Below, piece after piece: positions 1 through 10,224 of a stretch of DNA of 58,413 nt. The notes under the pieces are model-generated. The model was given only the letters and a program-made list of their open reading frames with translations. It had not been told where the DNA came from and did not search any database. The translations under genes were made by a program, and so were the position numbers. The stretch comes from Candidatus Thorarchaeota archaeon (GTDB lineage Archaea > Asgardarchaeota > Thorarchaeia > Thorarchaeales > Thorarchaeaceae), in NCBI GenBank assembly GCA_016839275.1, contig JAEOUM010000222.1, forward strand, positions 1-58,413. The letters run 5' to 3'. The stretch's first letter is position 1. Each line of letters opens with the position of its first letter.

Positions 1-2
1 GT

Positions 3-128
3 GGCGTGGAAACATGTGCTAGCTGTAGTGACTACCAATGTGAGAAACTCGAAAAGTTCTTGTCGGATGAACCAGCCGCCAGAGAGTATCTCGAAGAGAC
101 TAGGAAGTCGCTTATTGAGAAGGGCTAG
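3..128 (+). CDS. C-terminal end of a truncated protein, DUF3795-like (CxxC..YxC motif)
   Basis: Frame 3 reads GVETCASCSDYQCEKLEKFLSDEPAAREYLEETRKSLIEKG-stop; gene starts before the window. Confidence 0.45.
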   Translation, partial: GVETCASCSDYQCEKLEKFLSDEPAAREYLEETRKSLIEKG

Positions 129-194
129 GATAGCATACAGGTTTCAAACTAATCATTGAATAGTCAAGTTAATCAAATGCTTGAGAGAGGTATA

Positions 195-920
195 CTAGCT
201 GGCATCCACAACAAGTCGCATGGTGTTTTTCCGTTCCTGAGGAACTTTCCTGAATAATTGAATGTGTGGTATAAGTGCTGTGATAATTTTGTTCTCGGCC
301 TTCTTGAGATGTTCCAAAAAGGTCGTTCTACCTATCTTCTCCTTTGATGCTATGGTCTGAAGATCAGAGCCTCGTGGAAATCTGAAGTAGCCCTGCGCAT
401 AAGCTGTCAGAAGGGCATCGATTTGTTTCTCGGTTAGTCCTGAGAATAGAGTATCTGTTGATAGAGTCAATGAGCTCGCCATGTATCCATCGAATGGTGT
501 CTTCCGGAGAATCTCTACATTGAAACCAACTTGTCTTAATTTTGTGACTAGCTTTGTTATTCCTTCATGTCTGAATGCAATCACTCTGAAATATTCCCAG
601 CCGTTCTCATAGGCTACTGGTGGTATTACAAGAAGGGTCGGATCATTAAGGTAGCTCATAACCGTGCCAGCAACTCCGCATGCGCACATCCTAGTGATAA
701 CATGTACATTAGCACCATTATCTATCTCATCTACAATCTCAACGGATTTTGAAAACTCCTCACGCACTTTATCATAGTCCTCTGGCTTTTGCATAACTAG
801 TTCGATGACATCATGCCGGTCGTTACACCATTGGTACAGCTGTACTGAGGGATTGCTCTCTGTAATCTTGCTGAAGGGATTATCATAGAACGTTCTGAAC
901 ACAAACTCGAATAGTGGCAT
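195..920 (-). CDS. HTH-10 (bacterio-opsin activator-like) transcriptional regulator
   Basis: C-terminal LTEKQIDALLTAYAQGYFRFPRGSDLQTIASKEKIGRTTFLEHLKKAENKI is typical of the Bat-type HTH_10 domain. Confidence 0.8.
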   Translation of the reverse strand: MPLFEFVFRTFYDNPFSKITESNPSVQLYQWCNDRHDVIELVMQKPEDYDKVREEFSKSVEIVDEIDNGANVHVITRMCACGVAGTVMSYLNDPTLLVIPPVAYENGWEYFRVIAFRHEGITKLVTKLRQVGFNVEILRKTPFDGYMASSLTLSTDTLFSGLTEKQIDALLTAYAQGYFRFPRGSDLQTIASKEKIGRTTFLEHLKKAENKIITALIPHIQLFRKVPQERKNTMRLVVDAS

Positions 921-1062
921 GGATTATTATTGTACCCTACTGATATATGAACTCTCCCGACACATGTCGGTAGTACTTTGGCGCACCATTGAAACATGAT
1001 CAATTGTATTTCAAGAAATGCAAGAAGTAATATAATCTCCTGAGTCCTTCGAATTCACATCT

Positions 1063-2607
1063 TTGATAATGGTTATAGGCAGATTTGTTGTTAATACTGA
1101 CGAAATAATCGAGTCATTAGGAAATCGTGAATATACTTCCGGATACTCGAAAGAGAATTCTGCTTGTTATGGAGGCTTAGATAGTATGTTGGATGATACC
1201 TTTAGAGATTTACATTTCTCGAATTCTGCGAAAATTCTTGAAAAACCTCCAGGTCCTCGGTCGAGAGAATTGCTTCAAAAACAAGAACATGCAGAAAGTG
1301 CAGCAGTTTCATACCCCAAAGCGATTCCCGTTGCTTTTAGAGAGGGAAAAGGTGCGACTCTGAAAGATGTTGATGGAAATATCTACATCGATTTCTTTGC
1401 TGGAGCGGGAGTACTGAATGTAGGACATTGCAATCCTGAGGTTGTCGAGGCAGCGAGAGAGCAGATGGCGAAATTGACTCATAATCTAGATTTTCCCACG
1501 CCTATTCGGATGGAACTTGTTGATGAAATACTCTCAATACTTCCAACGAAATTGAAGAACATTGCTAAGTTGCTCTTTGTCGCTCCTACGGGCTCGGATG
1601 CAGTCGAATCAGCAATGAAACTGGCGAAGTTCAATACAGGTCGAATTGGAATGCTCTCCTTTGAAGGAGCTTACCATGGAATGACTGCTGGAGCAATAAC
1701 CTTGACAGCAAATAAGGCGTTGAAACAAAGTCTAATGCCTATGATTCCTGAAGTACACTTTGTGCCCTACGCATATTGTTACCGTTGTGCTTTTGGCAGA
1801 GAATATCCTGAATGCGGTCTTGAATGCGCTAAGTATATCGAACATGTGCTAGAGGATCCAAAGTCTGGAGTTGTTGACCCGGCAGCAATTATCATCGAAG
1901 CTGTTCAAGGAGAAGGAGGGTCACTTCCAGCGCCTGACAAGTTTCTCAAAGAAGTCAAGAGAATTTCAAGCGAGTATTGTGTCCCTCTTATAGTAGATGA
2001 AATTCAAGCGGGTATGTGTAGAACTGGTAAGATGTGGGCTTGTGAGCACTCAGGTATTACTCCTGATATCATGACAATTTCGAAAGGAATTGGGGGTGGG
2101 CTTCCATTGTCTGTCTTGGTATTTGATGAGAAGCTAGATACCTGGGAAAAAGGTGCACACGTAGGAACGTTCAGGGGAAATGTTGTGGCAGTAGCAGCTG
2201 GAGTTGCGACATTGAAATTCATTAAGAAACACAAGCTATGGAAACATGCTGCTAGGCTAGGTGAGGAAGTCTTCCTTCCCCGGCTCAGAGAACTGCAAGA
2301 AGACAGTAGGTTTATTGGGGACACTCGTGGAAAGGGGCTGATGTTAGGGATTGAATTCGTAAAAGATAAAGACAGCAAGAAACCTTGGACTGAATTTGCA
2401 AAGGAGATTCGGAAGGCCTGTTATCAAAAAGGTCTGATTGTTGAGATAGGAGGGCATTTTTCGAATGTCGTTCGATTTATGCCTCCCCTTGTAGTAACAA
2501 AGGAACTAGCAGAAGCCGGACTGGAAATATTCACAGATTCTTTAAGAGAAGTTGAAAAAGCCAATAAGGATGCAGAATTTCCTACAGCATCGTCTCATCT
2601 AGCTTAA
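1063..2607 (+). CDS. Class III pyridoxal-phosphate aminotransferase (4-aminobutyrate/diaminobutyrate type)
   Basis: FFAGAGVLNVGHCNPEVV, APTGSDAVESAMKLAK, PLIVDEIQAGMCRTGKMWACEHSGITPDIMTISKGIGGGLPLS motifs; exact start uncertain. Confidence 0.85.
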   Translation: MIMVIGRFVVNTDEIIESLGNREYTSGYSKENSACYGGLDSMLDDTFRDLHFSNSAKILEKPPGPRSRELLQKQEHAESAAVSYPKAIPVAFREGKGATLKDVDGNIYIDFFAGAGVLNVGHCNPEVVEAAREQMAKLTHNLDFPTPIRMELVDEILSILPTKLKNIAKLLFVAPTGSDAVESAMKLAKFNTGRIGMLSFEGAYHGMTAGAITLTANKALKQSLMPMIPEVHFVPYAYCYRCAFGREYPECGLECAKYIEHVLEDPKSGVVDPAAIIIEAVQGEGGSLPAPDKFLKEVKRISSEYCVPLIVDEIQAGMCRTGKMWACEHSGITPDIMTISKGIGGGLPLSVLVFDEKLDTWEKGAHVGTFRGNVVAVAAGVATLKFIKKHKLWKHAARLGEEVFLPRLRELQEDSRFIGDTRGKGLMLGIEFVKDKDSKKPWTEFAKEIRKACYQKGLIVEIGGHFSNVVRFMPPLVVTKELAEAGLEIFTDSLREVEKANKDAEFPTASSHLA

Positions 2608-4281
2608 GTGAATTTCTGGTTCATTTCTAAGAACCTTTCCTGAGAAAACATCTAACTGTGTTGTATCATCCACAGCAATTTCTCCATTGACGATTACATA
2701 ATGTATTCCAACTGGAAACTGGTGGGGATTGAGAAATGTGGCTTTGTCTTCTATTGTTTTTGAATCGAATACGACTATATCCGCCCAGAATCCATCTCGT
2801 ATCAGCCCTCGTTCTCTAAGTTCCAAGACTTTCGCTGGAAATCCAGTCATTTTCCAGATAGCCTCCTCCAAGGCGAGTAATCCTTCTTCTCTAACATACT
2901 TACGTAAGATTCTTGGATATGTTCCATAGGATCGAGGATGAGGTTTGATATGCCCAAAAGCTCCTGTTGGTGAAACGCCCCACCCATCTGTTCCTATCAT
3001 TGTATACTTGTTTTTCATAATGCGTCGAATATCATCTTCATTCATGCTCTCGACGGTCATGGACATTTCTCCCATCTCATCAAGCAGCATTTGGAAGAGC
3101 AGCGAAAAACTATCTTGATAATCGTATTCCTCTGCTATTTGTCGTAGGCTTTTCCCTTGAATAGCCCTCCACTTATCAGTCTTGGCTGATGCGATGTAGA
3201 TACCTTCCCACCCAACTTCTTTGATTATGTTCTCCCATCCATCAATTCCACCATTGACATCTCTCTTGATTTGTTCCTGAGAGTCGGGTGTTGATAAATG
3301 ATCAAGAATACTCTCCATTCCCCCCTCATGGACCCACGGGGGTAGCACGGAGATTAGTGAAGTCATTCCTCGGTTGTAGGGATACTGATCACATGTAATT
3401 TGAAGGCCTCGTTCATTCGCTTCTGCAATAAGCTTGAGAGTATCTTTGCTTGTTCCCCAATAGGGTTTTCCAGCAACTTTGTGATGTGAAATCTGTCCTC
3501 TTCTACATCCTGACTTTTCTACGATGCGAATTAGCTCCTCAACGGCTTGTACCACTGATGCTCCTTCTCCTCTGATATGAGAAGCGTATATCCCATTGTA
3601 CTCCGCTACGGTCTTAGCTAATTCGATGATTTCGTTAGTCGACGCAAATACTTGAGGAGCATAGAATAATCCAGTACTTAGTCCGAAGGCTCCAGCTTCC
3701 ATCGCCTCAGCTATGGAAGACTTCATACTCACAATCTCCTTCTTTGTAGGTTCTCGATTCTCAAACGCCGGACCTGCCGCGATTCGAACAGTACCAAAAC
3801 CGACAAGTGGAACCAAATTGATTGGTATGGCGATGTTCTCCAAACTTTCAAGATATTCTCTGAAACTACGCCAAGTAATATTCAGTTTTTGACCGGGCGG
3901 CGAGAAGATGTCTAAATCTTTCTGAATCAAATCAAGAGTTTCTTCGTTGATAGGAGCAAGAGAAGAACCACAGTTGCCAATAACTGATGTAACGACTCCC
4001 TGCCGTATCATTGATTCAAGTCTATTATCAAATGGTATGCTACTATCTGAGTGGCTGTGAATGTCAATGAACCCAGGACAAATGGTCAGTCCTCTTGTAT
4101 CGAGGACAACCTTCGCATCCGTGGATTTTTTGTGACCGATGTGAGCTATTCTACCATCATTTATACCTACATCAGCTTTGATGGATTTGCCTCCTGCGCC
4201 ATCCACTATAGTCCCATTCCGAATCAAGAGATCTAACTCTTCAGTCATCCACCATCTCTCCAATATCCTGCTGGATATCAT
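2599..4281 (-). CDS. N-acyl-D-amino-acid deacylase / D-aminoacylase family amidohydrolase
   Basis: LLIRNGTIVDGAGG, GFIDIHSHSD, GLSTGLFYAPQ, TIGTDGWGVSPTGAFGHIKPHPRSYGT. Confidence 0.85.
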   Translation of the reverse strand: MISSRILERWWMTEELDLLIRNGTIVDGAGGKSIKADVGINDGRIAHIGHKKSTDAKVVLDTRGLTICPGFIDIHSHSDSSIPFDNRLESMIRQGVVTSVIGNCGSSLAPINEETLDLIQKDLDIFSPPGQKLNITWRSFREYLESLENIAIPINLVPLVGFGTVRIAAGPAFENREPTKKEIVSMKSSIAEAMEAGAFGLSTGLFYAPQVFASTNEIIELAKTVAEYNGIYASHIRGEGASVVQAVEELIRIVEKSGCRRGQISHHKVAGKPYWGTSKDTLKLIAEANERGLQITCDQYPYNRGMTSLISVLPPWVHEGGMESILDHLSTPDSQEQIKRDVNGGIDGWENIIKEVGWEGIYIASAKTDKWRAIQGKSLRQIAEEYDYQDSFSLLFQMLLDEMGEMSMTVESMNEDDIRRIMKNKYTMIGTDGWGVSPTGAFGHIKPHPRSYGTYPRILRKYVREEGLLALEEAIWKMTGFPAKVLELRERGLIRDGFWADIVVFDSKTIEDKATFLNPHQFPVGIHYVIVNGEIAVDDTTQLDVFSGKVLRNEPEIHLS

Positions 4282-4536
4282 AGGATTGCTGCTCTAATTC
4301 TGCAGTTACTTGTTTCGATTGCTGGATTTATTGATTGAGCCTGTGCTTTCAAGAAAAAAACTAGTTTCCAATCCATACTCAGAGTTTGAGGCTCTTAAAC
4401 ATTATCAAAGGATTATCACACATCTACCGTGTTTAATGGTGTGAAAAAGGAAAATGATCTTGACCAAGCACACCCATTATTCATAATCTCTGCAGAAATT
4501 TCCATATAATCCGCATTCCTGGGAATGTAACAAGCT

Positions 4537-4550
4537 GGAACACGTGTTCC
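4537..4550. promoter_or_regulatory. 14-bp perfect palindrome GGAACACGTGTTCC upstream of the polyprenol-kinase-like gene
   Basis: Intergenic; core GAACACGTGTTC recurs at 38799 and 39261. Confidence 0.4.
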
Positions 4551-4590
4551 AATAGAATCCAAGCAGACTTATAGCCCACTCAGAGCATCA

Positions 4591-5412
4591 TTGACAAATA
4601 ATTCAGGGAGGAAAATAAAATTGGTATTCAATCTCTTAGGTCCTGGTCTAGAACTAGTATGGGACATCGTTGCAACGATAATCTCAATCGTTGCGGTGAT
4701 GATGGTAGTTCTGATTAATGGTGCAATCCAGAAGAGCGGAAAACTCTCATCCGATGTGACACGAAAGATTGTTCATATATTTGCAGCTCCAGTCTTTCTG
4801 GTGACTTGGTGGTTATACTCCGGTACCACATTCAGTCGCTATTTTGCCTTAATAGTACCAATCCTGTTTGTGCTTCTCTTTGTTGGAATCGGTACAGGAA
4901 AGGTCGTGAATGAAGCCTTCGTGGGTTCCATGTCAAGGTCTGGTGATGCACGAGAACTGCTGAAAGGGACTCTCTATTATGCCCTTATCATTTGTATAGT
5001 CACCCTTCTCTGGTTCTATTCTCCAGCAGGAAATCCAACTGCATTTGTGATTCTAGGTTGCCTTGCTGGTGGAGATGGCCTAGCTGATGTCATAGGACGG
5101 AAATATGGAGGTGCAAAGAAGTTTGGTGTTGGCGGTGCTGAGAAGACAATTGCAGGGTCAATTGGCATGTTAATCGGATCTTTCCTGTTTAGCTACATCC
5201 TCATCGCCATCTTCTCAATGGAATATGCAGCTTTTGATCTTGCTCTGTTGTTCCTACCTGTACTTGTGATTTCAATTGTTGCTACGATAGTAGAAGCACT
5301 CACTCCAAAGAATCTCGACAACTGGACCGTCCCAATTGCAGTAGTTTTTGTGATTGCCTTCCTTACTTATCTGGTTCCAGCTTGGTGGCCTTTTGCACTA
5401 CTAACACTCTAG
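4591..5412 (+). CDS. Polyprenol/phytol/dolichol kinase-like (CTP-dependent) integral membrane protein
   Basis: Multi-TM; SSDVTRKIVHIFAAPVF and GGDGLADVIGRKYGGAKKFGVGGAEKTIAGSIGM match the dolichol/phytol kinase family; ATG may be slightly downstream. Confidence 0.75.
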   Translation: MTNNSGRKIKLVFNLLGPGLELVWDIVATIISIVAVMMVVLINGAIQKSGKLSSDVTRKIVHIFAAPVFLVTWWLYSGTTFSRYFALIVPILFVLLFVGIGTGKVVNEAFVGSMSRSGDARELLKGTLYYALIICIVTLLWFYSPAGNPTAFVILGCLAGGDGLADVIGRKYGGAKKFGVGGAEKTIAGSIGMLIGSFLFSYILIAIFSMEYAAFDLALLFLPVLVISIVATIVEALTPKNLDNWTVPIAVVFVIAFLTYLVPAWWPFALLTL

Positions 5413-5434
5413 ACAGTCAGGTGGTCTCTAAACA

Positions 5435-6253
5435 GTGGAGAAAGAGCTCACGGTAATCAAGTTAGGTGGGTCTCTACTAACAGACAAATCAAAGCCATAT
5501 GAGGCAAGAAAATCTGTAATCGAATCCACTGCAACAGAGTTGAGGGAATGTATTGATGAGGGGCTCATAGAGTCGCTCATCATCATTCATGGAGTTGGTT
5601 CTTTTGGGCATCCCCCTGTTTTAGAATACAAACTGCACAAGGGATTTACTGGACCTGAGCAATTCATTCCCCTCTCGAAGACCCAGGGTATTGTCAATGA
5701 GTTCCGCCTGTTGCTTACTAACGTGTTTCAAGAGGCTGGATTGCCAGTGAATCTTCTTCATCCATCATCTATGGTTGTAGCAGAAAAGATGCGAATCAAA
5801 AGCACCTCTTTTGAACCACTGAAGGGGTGGTTAGCCCTAGGAATGATACCATTTCTCGGCGGAGATCTCCTCTATGATACAGCTATGGGTTTTAGTGTTG
5901 GTAGTGGTGACGAGCTTGCGATAGTTCTTACGCGACATCTTGATGCCAAGCGTCTAGTCTTTGCGATGGATGAATCTGGCATCTATGATGATAACCCAAA
6001 GAAGAATCCGGGTGCGAATATTCTAAGAGAAATCAACATCAATGATATTGATGCTGTAATTGAAAATCTGAAAGATGCAGAACAGGTGGATGCGAGTGGA
6101 GCGATGATGGGGAAACTTCTGTCCATCAGAGGTGTAAAGGACCTTATTGAAAGAGGCCTTGAAACTACCCTCCTCTCCATGATGAATTTTGGGAACCTGA
6201 AGGCTCTTCTAAAGGAGCAAGATGTTCAATGTACAAAAATAGTTAGTAAGTAA
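5435..6253 (+). CDS. Isopentenyl phosphate kinase
   Basis: VIKLGGSLLTDKSKPYEAR, IIHGVGSFGHPPVLEYKLHKGF, GGDLLYDTAMGFSVGSGDELA, VDASGAMMGKLLS; GTG start. Confidence 0.85.
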   Translation: MEKELTVIKLGGSLLTDKSKPYEARKSVIESTATELRECIDEGLIESLIIIHGVGSFGHPPVLEYKLHKGFTGPEQFIPLSKTQGIVNEFRLLLTNVFQEAGLPVNLLHPSSMVVAEKMRIKSTSFEPLKGWLALGMIPFLGGDLLYDTAMGFSVGSGDELAIVLTRHLDAKRLVFAMDESGIYDDNPKKNPGANILREININDIDAVIENLKDAEQVDASGAMMGKLLSIRGVKDLIERGLETTLLSMMNFGNLKALLKEQDVQCTKIVSK

Positions 6254-6259
6254 CAATTA

Positions 6260-6281
6260 GTGTGGGACATCCGTTCCACAC
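6260..6281. terminator. Inverted repeat between convergent genes, possible shared terminator
   Basis: GTGTGG-N10-CCACAC lies exactly between the stop codons of the flanking convergent CDSs. Confidence 0.35.
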
Positions 6282-6283
6282 AC

Positions 6284-7504
6284 TCATTCTTTGTGAGTAT
6301 GAACCAACATCGTATAGATATCAACTAAATCATTACTATGTTTTCTGATGTCAAATCGGTCTTCAACAGTTTTCCTAGCATTTTTTCCAAGTAATGTACG
6401 AAGATCGCTATTTTGTAACAACAAACGAATACTGTCTACTAACTCTTTGACATCATCTGGGGCAACCATAAGTCCATCAAAATTATGTGTAAGAATCTCA
6501 CTAGGTCCGTAAACATTCGTTGTCACAACAGGTACAGCACATGCCATGGCCTCAAGAATCGAGAGTCCGAAAGGCTCCTCTCTTGAAGGATATATGAAGA
6601 TATGACTCCGATTAATGAGCTCAGGTATCTTTTCTGCCTCTACAACGCCACGATATTCTACAATATCACTCACTCCAGAACTTTCAAACTGACATAACAG
6701 ATTCTCTCTCAACGACCCCTCCCCTGTCAATAGGAACTTCAGTGTTGGGAAATCCTGCTTAAGCAGTGAAAGCATTTCTGGGAAGAGATCAACTGCTTTC
6801 ATCATCTCAAGGCGTCCCATGAATGCAACATCCCACGTCTTCATCGTTTCTGGTTGTGGTTCGAAAACAGAGAGGTCTATTCCGAGGTATAGTGTACGCA
6901 CTGTGCTGGTCTTTTTGTAATCAGACAGTGTGCTCCTCAATACATCCGTTACATTTTCACTGACGCCAAGAATAAGATCGAATGGGAGAGCATCACAGAA
7001 TTCATCATAGTCTGTTGTCCTTTTACCACTTGGTAGAATCAATGTCTTTGGTCGCCCATGAATCGTTACAAGAATGGGGATATGATTCAACACCCCCTCG
7101 TTTCTCAGACTCATAAGAACACGATTAAAAACAACATAGGTGCTGTGCGCATGAATAATGTCTGGCTTGAACTCTTGGATAATTTCCAGAAGCTGTTCTC
7201 TTAAGGCGTGAATATTCAATTCAAGATCATCATCTCTAAACATGCTGCTTGCTGCTTGTTCTCGTTCTTCATCGGGTAGTGCGTAGAACTTCCATTTTCT
7301 TATTTCAAGAAGATTACCGGGAAGAAATCGCACGCTGTAGTGGTTTCGATTGATACAATCTGGCATATCCTCTCTAGACATCTGCGCGACTACTATCGAC
7401 TCGTGTCCTCTTCTTGATAGTTGCTCTGCTAAGTAGTGGAGGTACGATTCATAACCCCCAAGACCGGCAGGATTAAGGCTGTCGCACAGATGTAGAATCT
7501 TCAT
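6284..7504 (-). CDS. Glycosyltransferase family 4 (GT4)
   Basis: N-terminal LCDSLNPAGLGGYESYLHYLAEQLSRRGHE; C-terminal EEPFGLSILEAMACAVPVVTTNVYGPSEIL. Confidence 0.9.
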   Translation of the reverse strand: MKILHLCDSLNPAGLGGYESYLHYLAEQLSRRGHESIVVAQMSREDMPDCINRNHYSVRFLPGNLLEIRKWKFYALPDEEREQAASSMFRDDDLELNIHALREQLLEIIQEFKPDIIHAHSTYVVFNRVLMSLRNEGVLNHIPILVTIHGRPKTLILPSGKRTTDYDEFCDALPFDLILGVSENVTDVLRSTLSDYKKTSTVRTLYLGIDLSVFEPQPETMKTWDVAFMGRLEMMKAVDLFPEMLSLLKQDFPTLKFLLTGEGSLRENLLCQFESSGVSDIVEYRGVVEAEKIPELINRSHIFIYPSREEPFGLSILEAMACAVPVVTTNVYGPSEILTHNFDGLMVAPDDVKELVDSIRLLLQNSDLRTLLGKNARKTVEDRFDIRKHSNDLVDIYTMLVHTHKE

Positions 7505-7593
7505 CAGTATAGCTCCATAACAAACAAGGCTAGAATATTGTCTTTCTAATCTATATAGCTGTTAGTAAATCCCGATTCCCGAGGTCTGAAGAA

Positions 7594-8643
7594 ATGTCGA
7601 ATCCCGCTGTTGTTGACTTACCTGATCGGGTCCGAAACCGCGATATCTTCAGAGATCACCAGAATCGATTGTTTGTCGTACTTGGTTACATTCAGCCATC
7701 TGACAGAGTTCTCTCCTATCTCAAATATGTTCCAGTCGAAGATGGATTGTGGGAGGCAGGAGGAATAAGATACCGACGCACATTCTGGGGAAGTGTTGAC
7801 TCCACACTTGAAGGAATGGTTATTCTCCCCCAGGACTATATTGCTGAGGATATTCACTTCCAAACACAGCTTGTTGAACCTCCTCGTAGCGCGATAAAAG
7901 ACTATTACAGTCCGGAATTGAGACTAAAGGAGATTCTCAAAGAACCAACGGATAACTTGGAAGAACTAACCAAGAACGCTGCAGAGATTCTATCCGATGC
8001 TCTCGGAATTAGCTTTGACTGTCTTGGAGTTGCAGGCAGCATTCTGTGGAAAGGTCATAATCCTAAACACTCGGACATCAATATGAACATCTATGGTTTT
8101 GCGAGTGCATGGACTCTATTCAATAACTTTGAGGGAATTGACGGATTTCAAAATCATACTAGGCTGAGAACTCTTCCTGAGTGGAGGCATGCAATCGGAC
8201 GTGTGCATGATCGTATTGCAGTCCTTCGACCAAACGATCTCGAAGCCCTCTTTTCGCGTCGAAGAGCTCTGTGTGTTGGCGAGAGGTGCATAGGAATCAC
8301 TCCGGTACTATATCCTGAAGAAGCACCAATTACTCATGGGTCTGAGTCTTATATCACCCAGAGTAACGAACCTGTACGACTCAATGTGACTATTGAGAAC
8401 ACAGACTACAGCATCTTTCACCCGGCAATCTATGAAATAAATCCGATAGAACACAATGAATCTACAATTAATCGAATAATGATCTATGATGGAGCATTTG
8501 GAGGGTTGTTTGAAGAGGGGGACCTCGTTGAAGTGTCAGGAACTCTTCAGAAGGTCACTACACCCAAGAAAGATGCTGATTTCTACCAAGTCATGGTCGG
8601 CACAAAGAGCGGGTCGGGAAAAGAGTACATTCGCTTTCTTTAG
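7594..8643 (+). CDS. Predicted archaeal nucleotidyltransferase (COG1665-like)
   Basis: GVAGSILWKGHNPKHSDINMNIYG resembles an NTase core; overall similar to the archaeal 'predicted nucleotidyltransferase' family. Confidence 0.6.
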   Translation: MSNPAVVDLPDRVRNRDIFRDHQNRLFVVLGYIQPSDRVLSYLKYVPVEDGLWEAGGIRYRRTFWGSVDSTLEGMVILPQDYIAEDIHFQTQLVEPPRSAIKDYYSPELRLKEILKEPTDNLEELTKNAAEILSDALGISFDCLGVAGSILWKGHNPKHSDINMNIYGFASAWTLFNNFEGIDGFQNHTRLRTLPEWRHAIGRVHDRIAVLRPNDLEALFSRRRALCVGERCIGITPVLYPEEAPITHGSESYITQSNEPVRLNVTIENTDYSIFHPAIYEINPIEHNESTINRIMIYDGAFGGLFEEGDLVEVSGTLQKVTTPKKDADFYQVMVGTKSGSGKEYIRFL

Positions 8644-8691
8644 AAACTGCTATCGCAACTATCATAGGTATCTTAGTATGTTCAGAACATA

Positions 8692-9753
8692 ATGTCGTCC
8701 GAAAGGTACTACCTTAGCGTTCCGGTTCGTGATGGAGAGAAAAGTAGGATGGTACTTTCCAATCTTGGATTACTTGATGGTGAGTACAAAATCATCTCAG
8801 AAGATGGTATGCTCTTTCTACCTACAATAACTGAGGTTTCACTCAATCAAATTCAGCTTTACATCACTGATGTTTCTCTTACGACTGGGAAACGATACTT
8901 CGAGGACACAGTCAAAGGACCACGTACGTTGACTGAAGCATTGGAGGGCAAGCTGACGTCTAGTGAATTAGCACTCCTTCCAAGAGCCTATGATCTAGTA
9001 GGCGACATTGCTGTTTTGGAGATTCCTGAGGAAATCGCGCAATACTCTATACTAATCGGTGAAACCTTTCATGATATCCACAGGAATTTCAAGACCGTTC
9101 TTGCAAAGAGCGGCGCTGTTTCGGGCACTACCCGTACTCGAGAATATCGCCTTCTCTCCGGAGAGAATCGTACAAAGACCATTCATACTGAGTACGGATG
9201 CCGCCTAGCTGTCGATATTGAGAAAGCATACTTCAGTCCACGGCTTCTCGAGGAACATAACCGAATTGCGCAACTTGTGGAAACTGGCGAAACTGTCGTG
9301 GACATGTTCTGCGGAGTTGGCCCCTTTGCAATCCATATAGCACGACAGAAACAGGCGTATGTGATTGCTATAGACATCAACCCCTTGGCAATCGAGCTAC
9401 TTCGAGAAAGTCTATCCCTCAATAAGCTCGTCGGATCAATACTTCCAGTTGTTGCTAATGCCCACAACTATGTAAAGAATAATAAACTGGAAGTGGACCG
9501 AGTCATCATGAATCACCCCTCAGGTGCGTACGAGTTTGTCCCTGACGCATGTAGTATTTTGAAGTCTGGAGGCACTCTTCACTACTATGATTTCATTGGA
9601 GGTGATACACCAGAGAGCACCCTGACTGAGAAGATTAGAGAATTAATCGAACAAACTGGTCGTTCGGTGAAGCAGGTTTCTACAATCAGAAGAGTAAGAG
9701 ATAGTGCTCCTTATGAATATCAAATGGTTGCAGACATAATTATTGGTCAATAA
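8692..9753 (+). CDS. trm5: tRNA (guanine37-N1)-methyltransferase Trm5-like (Met-10+ family)
   Basis: ALLPRAYDLVGDIAVLEIP, HTEYGCRLAVDIEKAYFSPRL, VVDMFCGVGPFAIHIAR, NHPSGAYEF. Confidence 0.85.
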   Translation: MSSERYYLSVPVRDGEKSRMVLSNLGLLDGEYKIISEDGMLFLPTITEVSLNQIQLYITDVSLTTGKRYFEDTVKGPRTLTEALEGKLTSSELALLPRAYDLVGDIAVLEIPEEIAQYSILIGETFHDIHRNFKTVLAKSGAVSGTTRTREYRLLSGENRTKTIHTEYGCRLAVDIEKAYFSPRLLEEHNRIAQLVETGETVVDMFCGVGPFAIHIARQKQAYVIAIDINPLAIELLRESLSLNKLVGSILPVVANAHNYVKNNKLEVDRVIMNHPSGAYEFVPDACSILKSGGTLHYYDFIGGDTPESTLTEKIRELIEQTGRSVKQVSTIRRVRDSAPYEYQMVADIIIGQ

Positions 9754-10165
9754 AATGCAATTCACAATTTATCACAGCTCTGCTGTCTTTGAGATTATTG
9801 ACGAATTCTTCACTTAAATCAGAGGCTGCCTTATCAGCATGTACCATGAGTGTTCTCCCACATTGATATGAACTCGTTCTAGCGACCATACTCACAGAAT
9901 CAGAATATGTCAAGCCCGGACCTCCAGTACCGGTAACCTGCTCAATAATACCATTTACTTCCATCACAAGCACTATCTTGGTGGTTTCTAAAACTGCAAG
10001 TTTCTTTATTGCAGAATCGAGATCCGCAAGTGTTTGTGTTGCTTGAATACCGATGATGCATGTACCTTCGCGCGTGAGAAAATTCTCCGATGTAATTTCT
10101 ACTGTAGACTTGTGCTTCCCAACTACATTCTCATGTCCAAAGGCTCTGAATGTTACATAATACAT
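9740..10165 (-). CDS. DUF371 domain protein (archaeal)
   Basis: FRAFGHENVVGKHKSTVEITSENFLTREGTCIIGI matches the conserved N-terminus of the DUF371 family. Confidence 0.75.
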   Translation of the reverse strand: MYYVTFRAFGHENVVGKHKSTVEITSENFLTREGTCIIGIQATQTLADLDSAIKKLAVLETTKIVLVMEVNGIIEQVTGTGGPGLTYSDSVSMVARTSSYQCGRTLMVHADKAASDLSEEFVNNLKDSRAVINCELHFIDQ

Positions 10166-10224
10166 GGTTTAGGACTCTCTCTCAATGCTTTTATGAATGC
10201 ATATCATTTCTTTCTGTGATTTGT

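Noticed and set aside
2004-2378. 124-aa minus-strand ORF inside the aminotransferase, and the many similar short antisense ORFs in the track
   Set aside because: Ser/Pro/Phe-rich antisense shadows of well-supported genes, without recognisable motifs.
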